Notes: generated by a model not told the origin, from the letters alone. A stretch of DNA of 64,000 nt from Rhodococcus pseudokoreensis (GCF_017068395.1 NZ_CP070619.1:124001-188000), one strand, 5' to 3'; counted from the stretch's first letter, positions 1-9,430 are shown. Program-made: numbers and translations.

Positions 1-67
1 CGGACTCTCGATCTGAACCGAACGGGACCGGGTCGATCGGCTGAGCCCGCCGCCAGGCATGGGAGCC

Positions 68-604
68 TCAGCCGATCGACGTCGCGGTCTCCGGGTTCTC
101 CGGCCACTTCAGGCGCTTGTACAGCGGATCGTTCTGGTCGCGCGTGCCCCGGAAGTGGCCGCCCGGCACGGCATTCTGGCAGGGCACCGTCCCGTCCCAC
201 TCCATCACCACGCGGCGGTAGGTGATCTTCCAGCCGTCCTCGGTGCGCTGGAAGTAATCGAGATAGCGCCCGATCGACTGGTAGAGCCGGTCTTCGGCGG
301 TCTGCATCCAGTAGGCGAAGTACGACTCGCCGTATGCCTCGTCGCCCTCGACGTCGAAGATCGACTGGCCCATCAGGTGGTAGATGAAGCTGGAGGCCGA
401 CGTGAAACCGGGGTTGTTACAGATGAACTCGGCGAACTCCTCGCGGCTCCCCCGGAAGCGGCCGTGGTCGTCGAAGGACTTCTCGGAATAGCAGGCCAGT
501 ATCCCGTCGCGGTCCATCCGGTCCACGGCGCGCTCGAGCTTGGCCACCAGTTCGGTGAGCTCCATCTTGTCGGCCAGCAGCGCCAGGTCAAGCGTGGCAG
601 TCAT
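68..604 (-). CDS. SnoaL-like / NTF2-fold protein (178 aa)
   Basis: A one-domain protein of the SnoaL-like NTF2 fold, which includes polyketide cyclases, ketosteroid-isomerase-like enzymes and the small subunits of ring-hydroxylating enzymes. The N-terminal helix pair (LAKLERAVDRMDRDGILACYSE-type spacing) is followed by the usual curved sheet with a Trp/Tyr-rich core (SYFAYWMQT, YLDYFQRTEDGWKI). The ATG follows a GGAG ribosome site six bases upstream. It is divergent from the ABC lipoprotein gene, so both may share the region at 605-833. It could isomerise, hydrate or simply bind a catabolic intermediate; the sequence does not decide. A second, unrelated-looking SnoaL-type gene lies at 21.6 kb. 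Confidence 0.7.
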   Translation of the reverse strand: MTATLDLALLADKMELTELVAKLERAVDRMDRDGILACYSEKSFDDHGRFRGSREEFAEFICNNPGFTSASSFIYHLMGQSIFDVEGDEAYGESYFAYWMQTAEDRLYQSIGRYLDYFQRTEDGWKITYRRVVMEWDGTVPCQNAVPGGHFRGTRDQNDPLYKRLKWPENPETATSIG

Positions 605-833
605 GTATCACTCCTTCAGCCAGAACGTCGACAGTTGTTGTCAACTTATGCTCAAAAGAGGCTAGCGTCATCGGTCCACATCGTCCAGCACGTGCGATTT
701 CTCTATTTCGGAGTCGTAATCAAGTGCGTTTACTGTTATGTAATAAGTAGACAAGTGATGCTCGTCTCATCTATGTTCCCTTCAGAGGACACCCGTCGCC
801 CGATGACGGGACCCGAACACACGAGGAGCATCG
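605..833. promoter_or_regulatory. divergent promoter region with TTATG-type element
   Basis: This AT-rich stretch lies between divergent genes. Around 732-746 it contains ctgttatgtaataag, close to the TTATGT element seen before other operons here. The downstream GTG of the lipoprotein gene has a GAGGAG ribosome site at 823-828. No start site can be assigned with certainty. Confidence 0.35.
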
Positions 834-2138
834 GTGTCATCCAGGATTCTCACCCTCAACAAGGCAATGCGGGTCGGTGCCGTGTTCGCCGTGGCCGGCG
901 TGGCCAGCGTGGCACTCACAGCGTGCGGCGGCAGCAGCAACGACACATCCACGTCAGGCCTCAGCAGCGGCGGCAGCTCGTCGAGCTTGACCGGAACGCC
1001 GATCAAGATCGGTTATGTCGCTTCCAAGTCCGGCGCCCAGGCCACGAACGGCCTCGCGGCCGAGGCCGTCGCACACGCCTGGCAGGAGTCCACCAACGCA
1101 AGCGGCGGCATCCTCGGTCACCCGGTCGAGATCGACATGGTCGACTCCAAGAACACCGTTCCGGGCGCCACCTCGGCGGCCAAGGCATTCCTCGCCGACG
1201 ACAGCGTCGACGCCATCTTCATGACCGATCTGGTCGCCGAGGGGGCGATGGCTGATCTGTTCAAGGACACTCCTGTCCCGGTGATCAGTGGCGGCGGCTC
1301 CAGCGACCTGCTCTGGTCGAAGGTCCCCGGCGTCTTCCAGAACGTCTCCGGTTCGGACTACACCATCAAGTCCTACATCGACCAGTCCAAGGCGGCAGGT
1401 GCGAAGAGTTTCGGCTGGGCCGCCTGCGCCGAGGTCGCCGTCTGCGCGACCAACGGTGAAAAGGCCGAGGACTACGTCAAGTCCATCGGCATGACCGCGA
1501 CCGGCGTGCAGCAGTTCTCGGCGTCGGCCACCGACTACACCGCCCAGTGCCTGGCCTTCACCGGCAAGGACACCGATGCGATCGCGTTCAACATCGGCTA
1601 TGCCGTCGGCGCCCGTGTCGCGACCGACTGCCTGCAACAGGGCTACGACGGCATCTTCTCGGTCATCAACTCAGGTTTCGACCAGGAGGCGTTCAGCAAG
1701 GTCTCCGGCTTCAAGTCGGCCGGTGGCACTCAGGGCTTCCCGTGGTGGTCCGACGACGCGAAGGTCGTGGCCTACCGCGACGCCATGAACAAGTACTCGC
1801 CCGACGGCGTCTACACCTCGGGTAATTCCACCGCCATCTGGTCCAGCTTCGAACTGCTCCAGAAGGCACTGGAGAACGCCAAGCCGGCCGAGATCAACCG
1901 GTCGACGGTGATGGACGCGATGTACACCATCAAGGACGAGACCCTCGACGGCCTGCTCCCGGAGCCGATCACCTACACCAAGGGCCAGCCCTCCAAGCCG
2001 GTCGGCTGCAACTGGCTGTTCACCTTCAACGCCGGCGACGACAACCCCGAGGGCATCGCGCCGGCAACGTCCGGCAACAGTGCGACGGGCGACCTCGCCA
2101 GCACCTGCGGCGGCTACCTGCCCGGCCTGGGCATCTGA
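834..2138 (+). CDS. branched-chain-type ABC transporter substrate-binding lipoprotein (434 aa)
   Basis: Extracytoplasmic solute receptor of the Peripla_BP_6 (LivJ-like) family. The N-terminus has basic residues, a hydrophobic stretch and the lipobox LTAC with the lipidated Cys at about residue 31, followed by a Ser/Gly-rich linker. The body starts with IKIGYVASKSGAQA, the usual first strand of this fold. The GTG start is chosen for its GAGGAG site seven bases upstream and because it gives a complete signal peptide. The transporter membrane and ATPase parts lie downstream on the opposite strand (2467-5933). In catabolic clusters such receptors bind aromatic, alicyclic or acid substrates as often as amino acids, so the ligand is unknown. 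A strong hairpin ends the transcript. Confidence 0.88.
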   Translation: MSSRILTLNKAMRVGAVFAVAGVASVALTACGGSSNDTSTSGLSSGGSSSSLTGTPIKIGYVASKSGAQATNGLAAEAVAHAWQESTNASGGILGHPVEIDMVDSKNTVPGATSAAKAFLADDSVDAIFMTDLVAEGAMADLFKDTPVPVISGGGSSDLLWSKVPGVFQNVSGSDYTIKSYIDQSKAAGAKSFGWAACAEVAVCATNGEKAEDYVKSIGMTATGVQQFSASATDYTAQCLAFTGKDTDAIAFNIGYAVGARVATDCLQQGYDGIFSVINSGFDQEAFSKVSGFKSAGGTQGFPWWSDDAKVVAYRDAMNKYSPDGVYTSGNSTAIWSSFELLQKALENAKPAEINRSTVMDAMYTIKDETLDGLLPEPITYTKGQPSKPVGCNWLFTFNAGDDNPEGIAPATSGNSATGDLASTCGGYLPGLGI

Positions 2139-2161
2139 TCCACCGCACACACATCACCGAA

Positions 2162-2193
2162 GGCCCGCGTCCTCCGTCCGGAGGGCGCGGGCC
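2162..2193 (+). terminator. hairpin terminator after the ABC lipoprotein gene
   Basis: A 14-base inverted repeat (GGCCCGCGTCCTCC, one mismatch in the second arm) with a four-base loop is followed by TTT. It begins 23 bases after the stop codon. The 328-base stretch 2139-2466 holds no gene, only this hairpin and the one at 2414. Confidence 0.7.
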
Positions 2194-2413
2194 TTTGCCT
2201 ATCTCCTCCGTTGGGCCGCGGGCCTTCGGCCATTTCCTACGTACGGCTCAGGGTGGGTGCCGGTGCATACCCGCGCTCAACTCCCTACCCCGGCAACCGG
2301 ATCACTTTGCGCCACAACACTGCCCGCGACTCGACCGAGCCGACCCGCTGGAACGCCGCGGCCCCGTGCCCGGGGCGTAGTTCGAACGACCTGGACCGCG
2401 ATGAGGCTCGACG

Positions 2414-2452
2414 CAACTGAGTCCGCCCCCGATCGGGGGGCGGACTCGGTTG
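2414..2452. terminator. hairpin at the convergent end of the liv genes
   Basis: An inverted repeat with arms GAGTCCGCCCCC / GGGGGGCGGACTC, extended by CAAC / GTTG, loops on gatc. It sits 15 bases beyond the stop of the minus-strand livF gene and probably stops transcription from both directions. Confidence 0.65.
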
Positions 2453-2466
2453 CGTTTGCGGGGGAC

Positions 2467-3225
2467 TCAGGCGGCGCCGTCGCCGATGTACTGATCGAGG
2501 ACGTTGCCCTGAAGCAGGGTCTCAGCGCTGCCGTCGTAGGCGATCTCGCCGCGGCGCAGTACGTAGGCGTGGTCGGCGATCGACAGGGTGCGCAGCGCGT
2601 ACTGGTCGACGAGGAGTAGCGCGACGCCCTTCTCGCGCAGGGTGCGGAGGAAGTCGAAGACCAGGTCCACGATGATCGGCGCCAGTCCGAGCGAGGGCTC
2701 GTCGACGAGAACCAGACGCGGGTTGGCGACGTAGGCGGCTGACAGCGCGAGCATCTGCTGCTCACCGCCCGACATGGTGCCGGCCTTCTGGTTCAGCCGC
2801 TCGCCCAGACGCGGGAAGACGCCGGTCGCGATCTCGATGCTCTCCTGGGCGTTGAATGCGTTGGACTGCATCAGCAAGTTCTCCCGCACGGTGAGGTTGC
2901 GGTAGACGCCCCGGCCTTCGGGTACGTGGCACAGTCCCGCGCGCGAGCGCCGCGCCGCCGAGGTCCGCGTGACCTCGTCACCGTCGATCAGCACCTCGCC
3001 CGACGAGGGTCGAATCAGCCCCGAGGCGACGCGCAGCGACGTGGTCTTGCCGGCACCGTTCGGGCCGATCAGGGCCGTCACCGAACCCGGCTCCACCCGC
3101 AGGGACACATCCCGCAGCACCGAGGTGGTCCCGTAGCTGGCGTTGACATTGCGCAGTTCGAGGGCCGGAGTCCCGGTGAGGGCGACTCCCCCTGCGGCCT
3201 CGGTCGTCGTCTGTCGTTCGGTCAT
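2467..3225 (-). CDS. livF: ABC transporter ATP-binding protein, LivF type (252 aa)
   Basis: Second ATPase of a branched-chain-type importer. Visible motifs are the Walker A GPNGAGKTT, the signature MSGGEQQMLALS, Walker B LVLVDEPSLGLAP and a switch-region DQ in place of the usual EH (LLLVDQYA), typical of LivF. The ATG overlaps the stop of the fused upstream gene in an ATGA, so the two are translationally coupled. Together with the fused LivHMG protein and the lipoprotein at 834-2138 it makes a complete importer. Last gene of a minus-strand operon that may begin with the esterase gene at 9349. Confidence 0.9.
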   Translation of the reverse strand: MTERQTTTEAAGGVALTGTPALELRNVNASYGTTSVLRDVSLRVEPGSVTALIGPNGAGKTTSLRVASGLIRPSSGEVLIDGDEVTRTSAARRSRAGLCHVPEGRGVYRNLTVRENLLMQSNAFNAQESIEIATGVFPRLGERLNQKAGTMSGGEQQMLALSAAYVANPRLVLVDEPSLGLAPIIVDLVFDFLRTLREKGVALLLVDQYALRTLSIADHAYVLRRGEIAYDGSAETLLQGNVLDQYIGDGAA

Positions 3226-5933
3226 CGGACCATCTCCTCGATGAGGTCGTCGGCGATCTCGATCTCGGCGTCGGTCTCGGAGCCGAGATACGCCGCCTGG
3301 ACGACGGGGCTGTTGCGGACCTCGCTCGGCGTGCCGTGGAAGAGCATCTTGCCGAAGTCGAGGACGTGGATCTGGGCGCAGATCCTGAGCACGAGAGCCA
3401 TGTCGTGCTCGACCAGCAGGATCCCGCAACCGCGGGTCTCGACGATCTGGGTCAGGGTCTCGCCGAACTTCTCCGTCTCCACCGGATCCAGGCCGGAGGA
3501 CGGCTCGTCCAGCAGCAGGACGTCGAAGGGGCCGCTGAGGCAGCGGGCCAGCTCGACGAGGCGCCGCTGTCCGGTGGAGAGCTCGCCCGCGTTCACGTCA
3601 CGCAGATCTGCGATCCCGCACAGCTCCATCGCGTACTCGGCCGCCTCCCGGGTCGCCCTGCGTTCCTTCCGGGTCGCGATCAGTTGACCGCGCAGGCTGG
3701 AGCCGGCCATGCCGGACTCGACGCCGAGCGCGACGTTCTGCGCCACCGTGAGCGAATCCGCCAACTGCATGAGCTGGAAGGTCCGGCCGAGACCGCGGCG
3801 GCCGCGGGCGGCGGCACCGAGGCCGGTGACGTCCTGGCCGTGCAGCATGACCTGGCCGGTTGTCGGGGTGAGCAGGCCGCTCGCCGCGTTGAACAGCGTG
3901 GTCTTGCCCGCACCGTTGGGGCCGATCAGACCGGTGATCTGGCCGACCGGAGCCGTCAGCACCGCCTTGTCGAGCGCGGTCCGACCGCCGTACTTGATCG
4001 TCAGGTCGCGGATCTCCAGGCCGGTCGCCGCCGACGGGATCTGCCACGGATCGTCGGCGACGGCGACGTTCGGTGCCTCCTTACGACGCCGGAAGTGGGT
4101 CTCGATGAAGTCGCGGGCACGCTGCGGGAGGGTGTCCGCGCCGCCGCGGGTGGCGATCATGATGGCGCCGACGCCGAAGAGCACGCTGAGCCACGGCGTA
4201 GCGGTCTCGCTGTGCCAGTACGCCGGGATCATCGCCGAGACGACGCCCACGACCGCGTACCACGGCTCGCGGAACGGCATCAGTGCCAGCGTGGCGACCA
4301 GGACCAGCGAGTAGTAGGCGGCGTAGTTGCTGTCGCCGAGCACCGCGTAGTGGATGGTGCTTCCGTAGAGCGTGCCGCCGATACCGGCGATGTAGCCGGC
4401 GATGCAGAAGACGATGAGGCGCAACAGGTTGGTGTTGAGTCCGAGGGTGCGCACCGCGAGCGTCGCCTCCGACAGTCCGCGCAGCACCCGGCCCAGCCGG
4501 CTCTGGTGGATGAGCACCATCACGAGTGCGGTGACGACGAAGAAGGCGAGCACGATGTAGTACCACGCCTCGTCGCCGGCGTCGCCCGGTCGCGGCATCG
4601 GCAGGCCGGTGCCCGTCGTACCGAAGAACCAGCTCTTCTGGTAGAGCCAGGCCTCCGCGGACAGGCCGAAACCGAGTGTGGCCAGGGCGAGGAAGAGTCC
4701 CTGCAGGCGGATGGCCGGCAGTGCGAGCAGCGCCGCCACCGGGACGACGACCAGGGCGGAGAGCAGAACGCCGACCAGCCACGGCAGACCCCAGTGAGCA
4801 CTGATCTGGGCGAAGGTGACGGCACCGATCGCGGCGAAAACGGCCTGGCACAGCGAGACCATGCCACCGGTGCGTACGACCAGACCGAGCGAGAGCAGCA
4901 CGATCGCCTGCGTGAGGCCGACGGTCAGGAAGGTCAGGTTGGAGGAGAAGATCTGCGGACCGAGGAGCAGGAAGATCAGCACGACGGCACCGCCGATGAG
5001 ACGAGTGCTGGGCGGGCCGTGGTACGGGATCTTGGGCGCCTGCTCGGCTCGCGCCGGCGTGTCGAGGTGCCGCTTGGGCGTCACCATGAGAGCGACGATC
5101 AGGACGATGAAGGGCAGCGCCGTCGACATGCCCTGCAGGGACGGGATGTCGATCGCGAACTTGGTGAAGAGGCTCGAGGCGACGCCGATCACCAGCGCGC
5201 CGACGTAGGTCAACGGGATGTTCGAGAACCCGCCCAGGGCGGCGGCGCCGAAGGCCTGTACGAACAGGAAGGTCATCGCGACCGCCTCGATGCCGGCGGT
5301 CGGAGCGATCAGCACGCCCGACAGTGCCGCGAGCGAGGCGCCGATGCCCCAGGACAGCCGCTGGACGGCCTGCGGGCTGGTGCCGTGCAGGGCGACGAGG
5401 TCGGGATCGTTGACCACCGCGCGCATGGCCAGGCCGACCCGGCTGAAGCGGAAGAAATAGAACAGCGCGGCGACGATCACCAACGAGATCACGATGATCG
5501 TCAGCTGGGCATAGGTCACGTTGACGCCGGCGATCCGCGTGATCGTGGTGGCGCCGGGCAGGAACGGCTCGGGCCGCAGCGGGTTGAATCCGAACTTGAC
5601 CGTGGACAGGCCCTGGACGAGCAGGACGATGCCCACCGTGGCCACCACCTTGAAGGCGGGCCTCTGGTTGCTCAGTTTGAGACTCACCGCAGAGAGGACC
5701 AGGCCGCTCAGCGGGCCGAACACCAGGACCGACAGCAGCATCGCGAGCCACCAGTTCATGGCGAGCTCGACATGGAGCCAGTAGAAGATGTAGGCGGCCG
5801 CGGCGGCGATCGCGCCATGGCCGATGTTGAACAGGCCGGACGTCTTGTACGTCAGAACCAGCCCGGTCCCGGCGAGGCCGAGCACAGATCCGGTCACCAG
5901 TCCGGCGACGATGAAGGGCAGGAGAGTGTCCAC
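3222..5933 (-). CDS. fused LivH-LivM-LivG importer subunit (903 aa)
   Basis: One polypeptide carries three subunits of a branched-chain-type ABC importer. Residues about 1-285 are a LivH-like permease (GTGLVLTYKTSGLFNIGHGA at the first membrane segments), about 310-600 a LivM-like permease, and about 640-895 a LivG-like ATPase with Walker A GPNGAGKTT, signature LSTGQRRLVELARC, Walker B LLLDEPSSGLD and a final EH switch (LLVEHDMAL). The GTG at 5933 is preferred over one 33 bases upstream because CGAGGT lies six bases before it and the protein then starts directly at the first membrane helix. MG fusions are known in actinobacteria; the triple fusion fixes subunit ratio. The stop overlaps the livF start. 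Confidence 0.88.
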   Translation of the reverse strand: MDTLLPFIVAGLVTGSVLGLAGTGLVLTYKTSGLFNIGHGAIAAAAAYIFYWLHVELAMNWWLAMLLSVLVFGPLSGLVLSAVSLKLSNQRPAFKVVATVGIVLLVQGLSTVKFGFNPLRPEPFLPGATTITRIAGVNVTYAQLTIIVISLVIVAALFYFFRFSRVGLAMRAVVNDPDLVALHGTSPQAVQRLSWGIGASLAALSGVLIAPTAGIEAVAMTFLFVQAFGAAALGGFSNIPLTYVGALVIGVASSLFTKFAIDIPSLQGMSTALPFIVLIVALMVTPKRHLDTPARAEQAPKIPYHGPPSTRLIGGAVVLIFLLLGPQIFSSNLTFLTVGLTQAIVLLSLGLVVRTGGMVSLCQAVFAAIGAVTFAQISAHWGLPWLVGVLLSALVVVPVAALLALPAIRLQGLFLALATLGFGLSAEAWLYQKSWFFGTTGTGLPMPRPGDAGDEAWYYIVLAFFVVTALVMVLIHQSRLGRVLRGLSEATLAVRTLGLNTNLLRLIVFCIAGYIAGIGGTLYGSTIHYAVLGDSNYAAYYSLVLVATLALMPFREPWYAVVGVVSAMIPAYWHSETATPWLSVLFGVGAIMIATRGGADTLPQRARDFIETHFRRRKEAPNVAVADDPWQIPSAATGLEIRDLTIKYGGRTALDKAVLTAPVGQITGLIGPNGAGKTTLFNAASGLLTPTTGQVMLHGQDVTGLGAAARGRRGLGRTFQLMQLADSLTVAQNVALGVESGMAGSSLRGQLIATRKERRATREAAEYAMELCGIADLRDVNAGELSTGQRRLVELARCLSGPFDVLLLDEPSSGLDPVETEKFGETLTQIVETRGCGILLVEHDMALVLRICAQIHVLDFGKMLFHGTPSEVRNSPVVQAAYLGSETDAEIEIADDLIEEMVR

Positions 5934-6110
5934 GTAATACCTCGAGGTTGCTGGGAACGATGGCACGCGCCCCGGGACCGGGCGTCAGGGTCTATTGATG
6001 TTCTATGAATCCCACAATGATTCGTAATGGTCCTCTAATAATGCTTAGAGATCTGGGTCACGTCAATCGTCAGAGCGGACGAATACGACAGAAAGGTTGT
6101 CGCTCTCGCG

Positions 6111-6950
6111 TCACGAGCCGGCAGGCGGCGGAGTCGCCGCGCCGACGATCGCGGCTCGCTGCGCCGCGCTGAGCCCCCAGCGGGGTGGGCGCCGCTCGAC
6201 GAACGCGGCAGTGCCCTCCGTATGGTCCGACGAGCCGCGCACGACGTCCATCGCCTCTGCGGTGACCCCCCAGCCCAGCTCCTCACCGGGCTCCTCGATC
6301 CGCTCCAGTCCGCGCAGGATCTGGGCCACCGACTCGGGTGCGCTCGCGATCGCATCCAGTGCGAGGTCGAACGCGGTCCGGAGCACCGCTCCGGGCTCCA
6401 CCAGCCGATTGACCAGTCCCAGGTCGTAGGCGCGCGCGGCATCCAGACGGGCGCCGGTGAGCATCATTTCGACGGCCACGTTGCGGGGCAGTCGCGCCGG
6501 AGCGCGCATCAGTCCGCCCGCGCCCGGCAGCCGTCCCCGAGCGCCCTCGGGGAGCGCGAACCAGGCGTTGCACGACGCCACTACGAGATCGGCCGCGAGC
6601 ACCATCTCGAAGCCGCCGCCCAGCGCAGGCCCGTCGACCGCGGCGACGAGAGGCTTGGTGCGGGAGCGCCGGATCATGCCGTACTGCCCGCCATCGGCGG
6701 TATGCGGGCCCGCGCCCAGGACGAGATCGCTTCCGGCGCAGAAGAAGTCGCCGGCCGCTGCCAGGACGCAGACCCGAAGGTCGGGATCCGCCTCCAGCCG
6801 GGCGAATGCCGCCTCCAGGCCGAGGGTCATCGCCGGGTCCACCGCGTTGCGCTTGTGTGGTCGGTCGAGGGTGACCTGCAGCACCGGTCCGACTGCCCGG
6901 ACACGGACCGCGCCGCCGGGCCGTCCCTCCTCCGCACGAGGATCAGTCAT
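6111..6950 (-). CDS. enoyl-CoA hydratase/isomerase family protein (279 aa)
   Basis: Crotonase-fold enzyme acting on CoA thioesters. The start LDRPHKRNAVD, the oxyanion-hole segments AAAGDFFCAGSDL and AVDGPALGGGFEMVLAADLVVAS, and both Glu positions used by hydratases (LPEGARGRLPGAGG and VEMMLTG) are present, so true hydratase activity is likely. The gene starts inside the last codons of the amidohydrolase gene (8-base overlap) and so is in the same operon. It probably hydrates an unsaturated CoA ester in beta-oxidation of the imported compound. A Pro/Ala-rich C-terminal tail is not informative. Confidence 0.85.
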   Translation of the reverse strand: MTDPRAEEGRPGGAVRVRAVGPVLQVTLDRPHKRNAVDPAMTLGLEAAFARLEADPDLRVCVLAAAGDFFCAGSDLVLGAGPHTADGGQYGMIRRSRTKPLVAAVDGPALGGGFEMVLAADLVVASCNAWFALPEGARGRLPGAGGLMRAPARLPRNVAVEMMLTGARLDAARAYDLGLVNRLVEPGAVLRTAFDLALDAIASAPESVAQILRGLERIEEPGEELGWGVTAEAMDVVRGSSDHTEGTAAFVERRPPRWGLSAAQRAAIVGAATPPPAGS

Positions 6951-7788
6951 CGAAGGGCTCGGGCCAGTCCAGCCAGGTGGTCAGCGCCCGACCGGCGACC
7001 AGTGCGCGCTCGGCCTCGCTCAGCGCGGGGAGACGAGCGACGAAGACGTCCGACAGCTCGGCATAGGGCACCGTCAGCCGCGACAGATCGGATCCGAAGA
7101 AGACACGTTCGGCGCCGAACGACTCCACCAACCGGTAGATCGCCTCGGTGATGGACGGGAACGGGTGCGGCTCGCGTAGGAAGCACGGCAGCGCCGATGC
7201 CTTGACCGCGATGCCGGGATAGCGGCCCAGGTCGGCGAGCGGCGCCACCGCCTCGGGCAGGGGAACCTCGGCGGTCTCGACGGCAGCATGGTCGACGGCG
7301 ATCTTCAGACCCGGGAACTCCTCGGCCAGTCCGGCGTAGAGCCCGTAGCGACCGGGGGCGTAGATGCTGAGGGGCACGCCGTAGCGCTCGGCGGCCGCGA
7401 AGAACCCGCTGCGTCGCGCCGCTTCCAGCGTCCCCTCGACGTCGCCGCGGTTGAGCGACATCCTGATGGCCCGCATCCCCGCGATGTCGCGCCACTGCGC
7501 CAGCCGCTCGACCGCTTCCGGGTCGCCGGTGGCGAAGCGGCAGATCGCGCCGAAACGCGCCGGGTCGGCCGCTGCCACCTCGAGCACGTAGTCGTTGCGC
7601 GATCCCTCCCAGGTCGGCCCGAGCAGGAGAGCACCGCTGACCCCGGCAGCGGCCATCTCGTCCAGCACCTCGGGCACCTCCAGCGGAACGGGCCGCTGGG
7701 GCTCGATGGCGTCGAGGGGCCAGGGACGGTCCGGCGTCGAGGCCTTCCAGACATGGATCTGAGCGTCGATCAATCGAGTTGGAGTCAT
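6943..7788 (-). CDS. amidohydrolase_2 / TIM-barrel metal hydrolase (281 aa)
   Basis: Member of the amidohydrolase_2 family, which covers lactonases and decarboxylases such as 2-pyrone-4,6-dicarboxylate lactonase. It begins with LIDAQIHVW, where the first His of the HxH metal pair is replaced by Gln, a variation seen in several members that bind little or no metal. Further barrel residues are VDHAAVE and FFGSDLSRL near the end, the latter with the catalytic Asp. No Shine-Dalgarno is seen; instead a TATGAT lies nine bases before the ATG, so the start may be close to leaderless. In this cluster it may open a lactone or ring intermediate. Confidence 0.75.
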   Translation of the reverse strand: MTPTRLIDAQIHVWKASTPDRPWPLDAIEPQRPVPLEVPEVLDEMAAAGVSGALLLGPTWEGSRNDYVLEVAAADPARFGAICRFATGDPEAVERLAQWRDIAGMRAIRMSLNRGDVEGTLEAARRSGFFAAAERYGVPLSIYAPGRYGLYAGLAEEFPGLKIAVDHAAVETAEVPLPEAVAPLADLGRYPGIAVKASALPCFLREPHPFPSITEAIYRLVESFGAERVFFGSDLSRLTVPYAELSDVFVARLPALSEAERALVAGRALTTWLDWPEPFDD

Positions 7789-7831
7789 GATTCTAGGATC
7801 ATAGCGTCATCATTTGTCCACGAGAAGGATC

Positions 7832-9349
7832 TCAGAACGCGATACCCTGCCAGGCCCGTCTGGCGAACGCCAACGGGTCCTGCACCAGCGAGTCGGTGAC
7901 GTCGAGGCGGCAGAACGTCCTGTCCTCGCCATATGCCGGCCACCCGGGCTCGCCGGTCGCGACGAACGCGACCCAGGCGCCGTGCATCCGGGTGGCCAGC
8001 TCCCGCGGCGCGCCGGCACCGCGCAGCTCGATCCCCCAGGGATCGTCCAGGGTGTCGAAGACGAAGGGGACCTCGAGTGTGTGGCAGGCGCCCAGCCGGC
8101 CGTCGAACGTCGTCGGCCGCCAAGCGAATTGGTAGGCGTACGACGCCTTCCCCGCCGCCTGCCGAGCCTCGAGGAGCCGGTCGGTGGGGGCGATGCAGAA
8201 CCAGTCCGACTGCACCGCCACGAACAGCTCGGCCGGCGTCGCCTCGGGCAGCTGCTCGTGGTACGTCGCGAGCATTGCACCCGGGTTCTCGCACAGCCTC
8301 GCCGTGGTGGCGGTGAGCACCTGGGCGGTCATCGCGTCGGCCAGGCCGGTGGGTGCCACGAAGAGCCCGTACTCCTCGGCGTTCACCCCGATCAGCAGGT
8401 CGACGTCCGCGGCGGCGCCGGCCGCGATCGCGTCCACCGGGTGCTCGGGCAGGAAGTCGCCGTCGACCACCGGCTGGAACACCAACCGCCGGAACTCGGC
8501 GAAGCGCGGGTCCTGGCCGGAGGTCAGCCGGGTGATCACCGCGTTGGTGGCGGTGTGCAGCTCCGCGACCGGGACCTTCGTCAGGGCAAGGGCATTCGCC
8601 TCGACACCGAGCTCGACGCCCAGCTCGGCGGCGACGGTCTCGGCCCGTGCCCGGGTGTGCACGTGATGCCCGGACCCGCTCTGCGAGATGGCCCGATGGA
8701 AGAGCCCGCGCGCGCTCGGGACAGCGAGCAGGGTGCACACCGCCATCGCGCCTGCGGACTCGCCCGCGATGGTCACCCGCAAAGGATCCCCACCGAACGC
8801 TGCGATGTTGTCGCGGATCCACTCCAGCGCCGCGACCTGGTCACGCAGTCCGCGGTTGGCATGGGCATCGGGAAGCAGCGCGAAGCCCTCCACTGCCAGC
8901 CGGTAGTTGATCGTCACGGCGAGTACGCCGTCGCGTGCGAACGCCGAGCCGTCGAAGGCCGTGGTGGAACCGGCGCCGGTAGCGAATCCGCCGCCGTGGA
9001 TGAAGACCAGCACCGGTGCGCTGCCCTCCGGATCCGGCGACCAGAGGTTGAGGTTCAGGCCGTTCTCGCCGTCCCGGTGCGGGTCCGGTAGCAGGGCGTC
9101 GATCACCGCGGAGCGCTGTGGCGGGGTGGAGACAGTCGGCCCCCAGTCGGTGGCGTCCGCGATTCCCTGGTGCGGCACCGGAGGGCGCGGGGCGTCGAAG
9201 CGGGCCTCGCCGACCGGCGGTGCGGCGTACGGGACACCCTTGAAGGCCCAGCCACTGCCGGTGCGCGCGCCGCGGAAGGCGCCCTGCGCGATGCTCACCA
9301 CCCTCGTCTCGGCCGCTTCGTCCACCACTGCCGTCTCCGCCTCTGACAT
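7832..9349 (-). CDS. type-B carboxylesterase (505 aa)
   Basis: Alpha/beta hydrolase of the carboxylesterase type-B family. It has the oxyanion-hole HGGGF near residue 125, the nucleophile elbow GESAGA near residue 200, the early FKGVPYAAPPVG block, and the family C-terminal half with the Glu/His region (ACHTLEVPFVFD). The ATG has a GGGAGG site six bases upstream. No signal peptide is evident, so it probably acts in the cytoplasm. First gene of the minus-strand run leading to the ABC importer, and divergent from the CoA ligase. It may free an acid or alcohol from an ester substrate, or open a lactone. Confidence 0.87.
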   Translation of the reverse strand: MSEAETAVVDEAAETRVVSIAQGAFRGARTGSGWAFKGVPYAAPPVGEARFDAPRPPVPHQGIADATDWGPTVSTPPQRSAVIDALLPDPHRDGENGLNLNLWSPDPEGSAPVLVFIHGGGFATGAGSTTAFDGSAFARDGVLAVTINYRLAVEGFALLPDAHANRGLRDQVAALEWIRDNIAAFGGDPLRVTIAGESAGAMAVCTLLAVPSARGLFHRAISQSGSGHHVHTRARAETVAAELGVELGVEANALALTKVPVAELHTATNAVITRLTSGQDPRFAEFRRLVFQPVVDGDFLPEHPVDAIAAGAAADVDLLIGVNAEEYGLFVAPTGLADAMTAQVLTATTARLCENPGAMLATYHEQLPEATPAELFVAVQSDWFCIAPTDRLLEARQAAGKASYAYQFAWRPTTFDGRLGACHTLEVPFVFDTLDDPWGIELRGAGAPRELATRMHGAWVAFVATGEPGWPAYGEDRTFCRLDVTDSLVQDPLAFARRAWQGIAF

Positions 9350-9410
9350 CGGTCGCCTCCCTGTCGTGCTCGTGCCGCGGTCTTGCTGCGCGCATCGCGC
9401 TTGTACTTAT

Positions 9411-9430
9411 TTTGCTATTATGTACAACTA
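9411..9430 (+). promoter_or_regulatory. extended -10 promoter before the CoA-ligase gene
   Basis: TGCTATTAT at 9413-9421 is an extended -10 element followed by GTACAAC. The same TGCTATTAT occurs before the plus-strand genes at 34.2 and 43.7 kb. It lies about 100 bases upstream of the ligase ATG in the esterase-ligase intergenic region. Confidence 0.55.

Noticed and set aside
59..1255. 398-residue plus-strand frame over the SnoaL and lipoprotein genes
   Set aside because: Covers the opposite strand of one gene and a wrong frame of the next; composition is Arg-rich and without motifs.
3336..6008. 890-residue plus-strand reading frame
   Set aside because: It is antisense to the fused liv gene, very rich in Arg/Glu/Asp/His with no domain; typical high-GC shadow.
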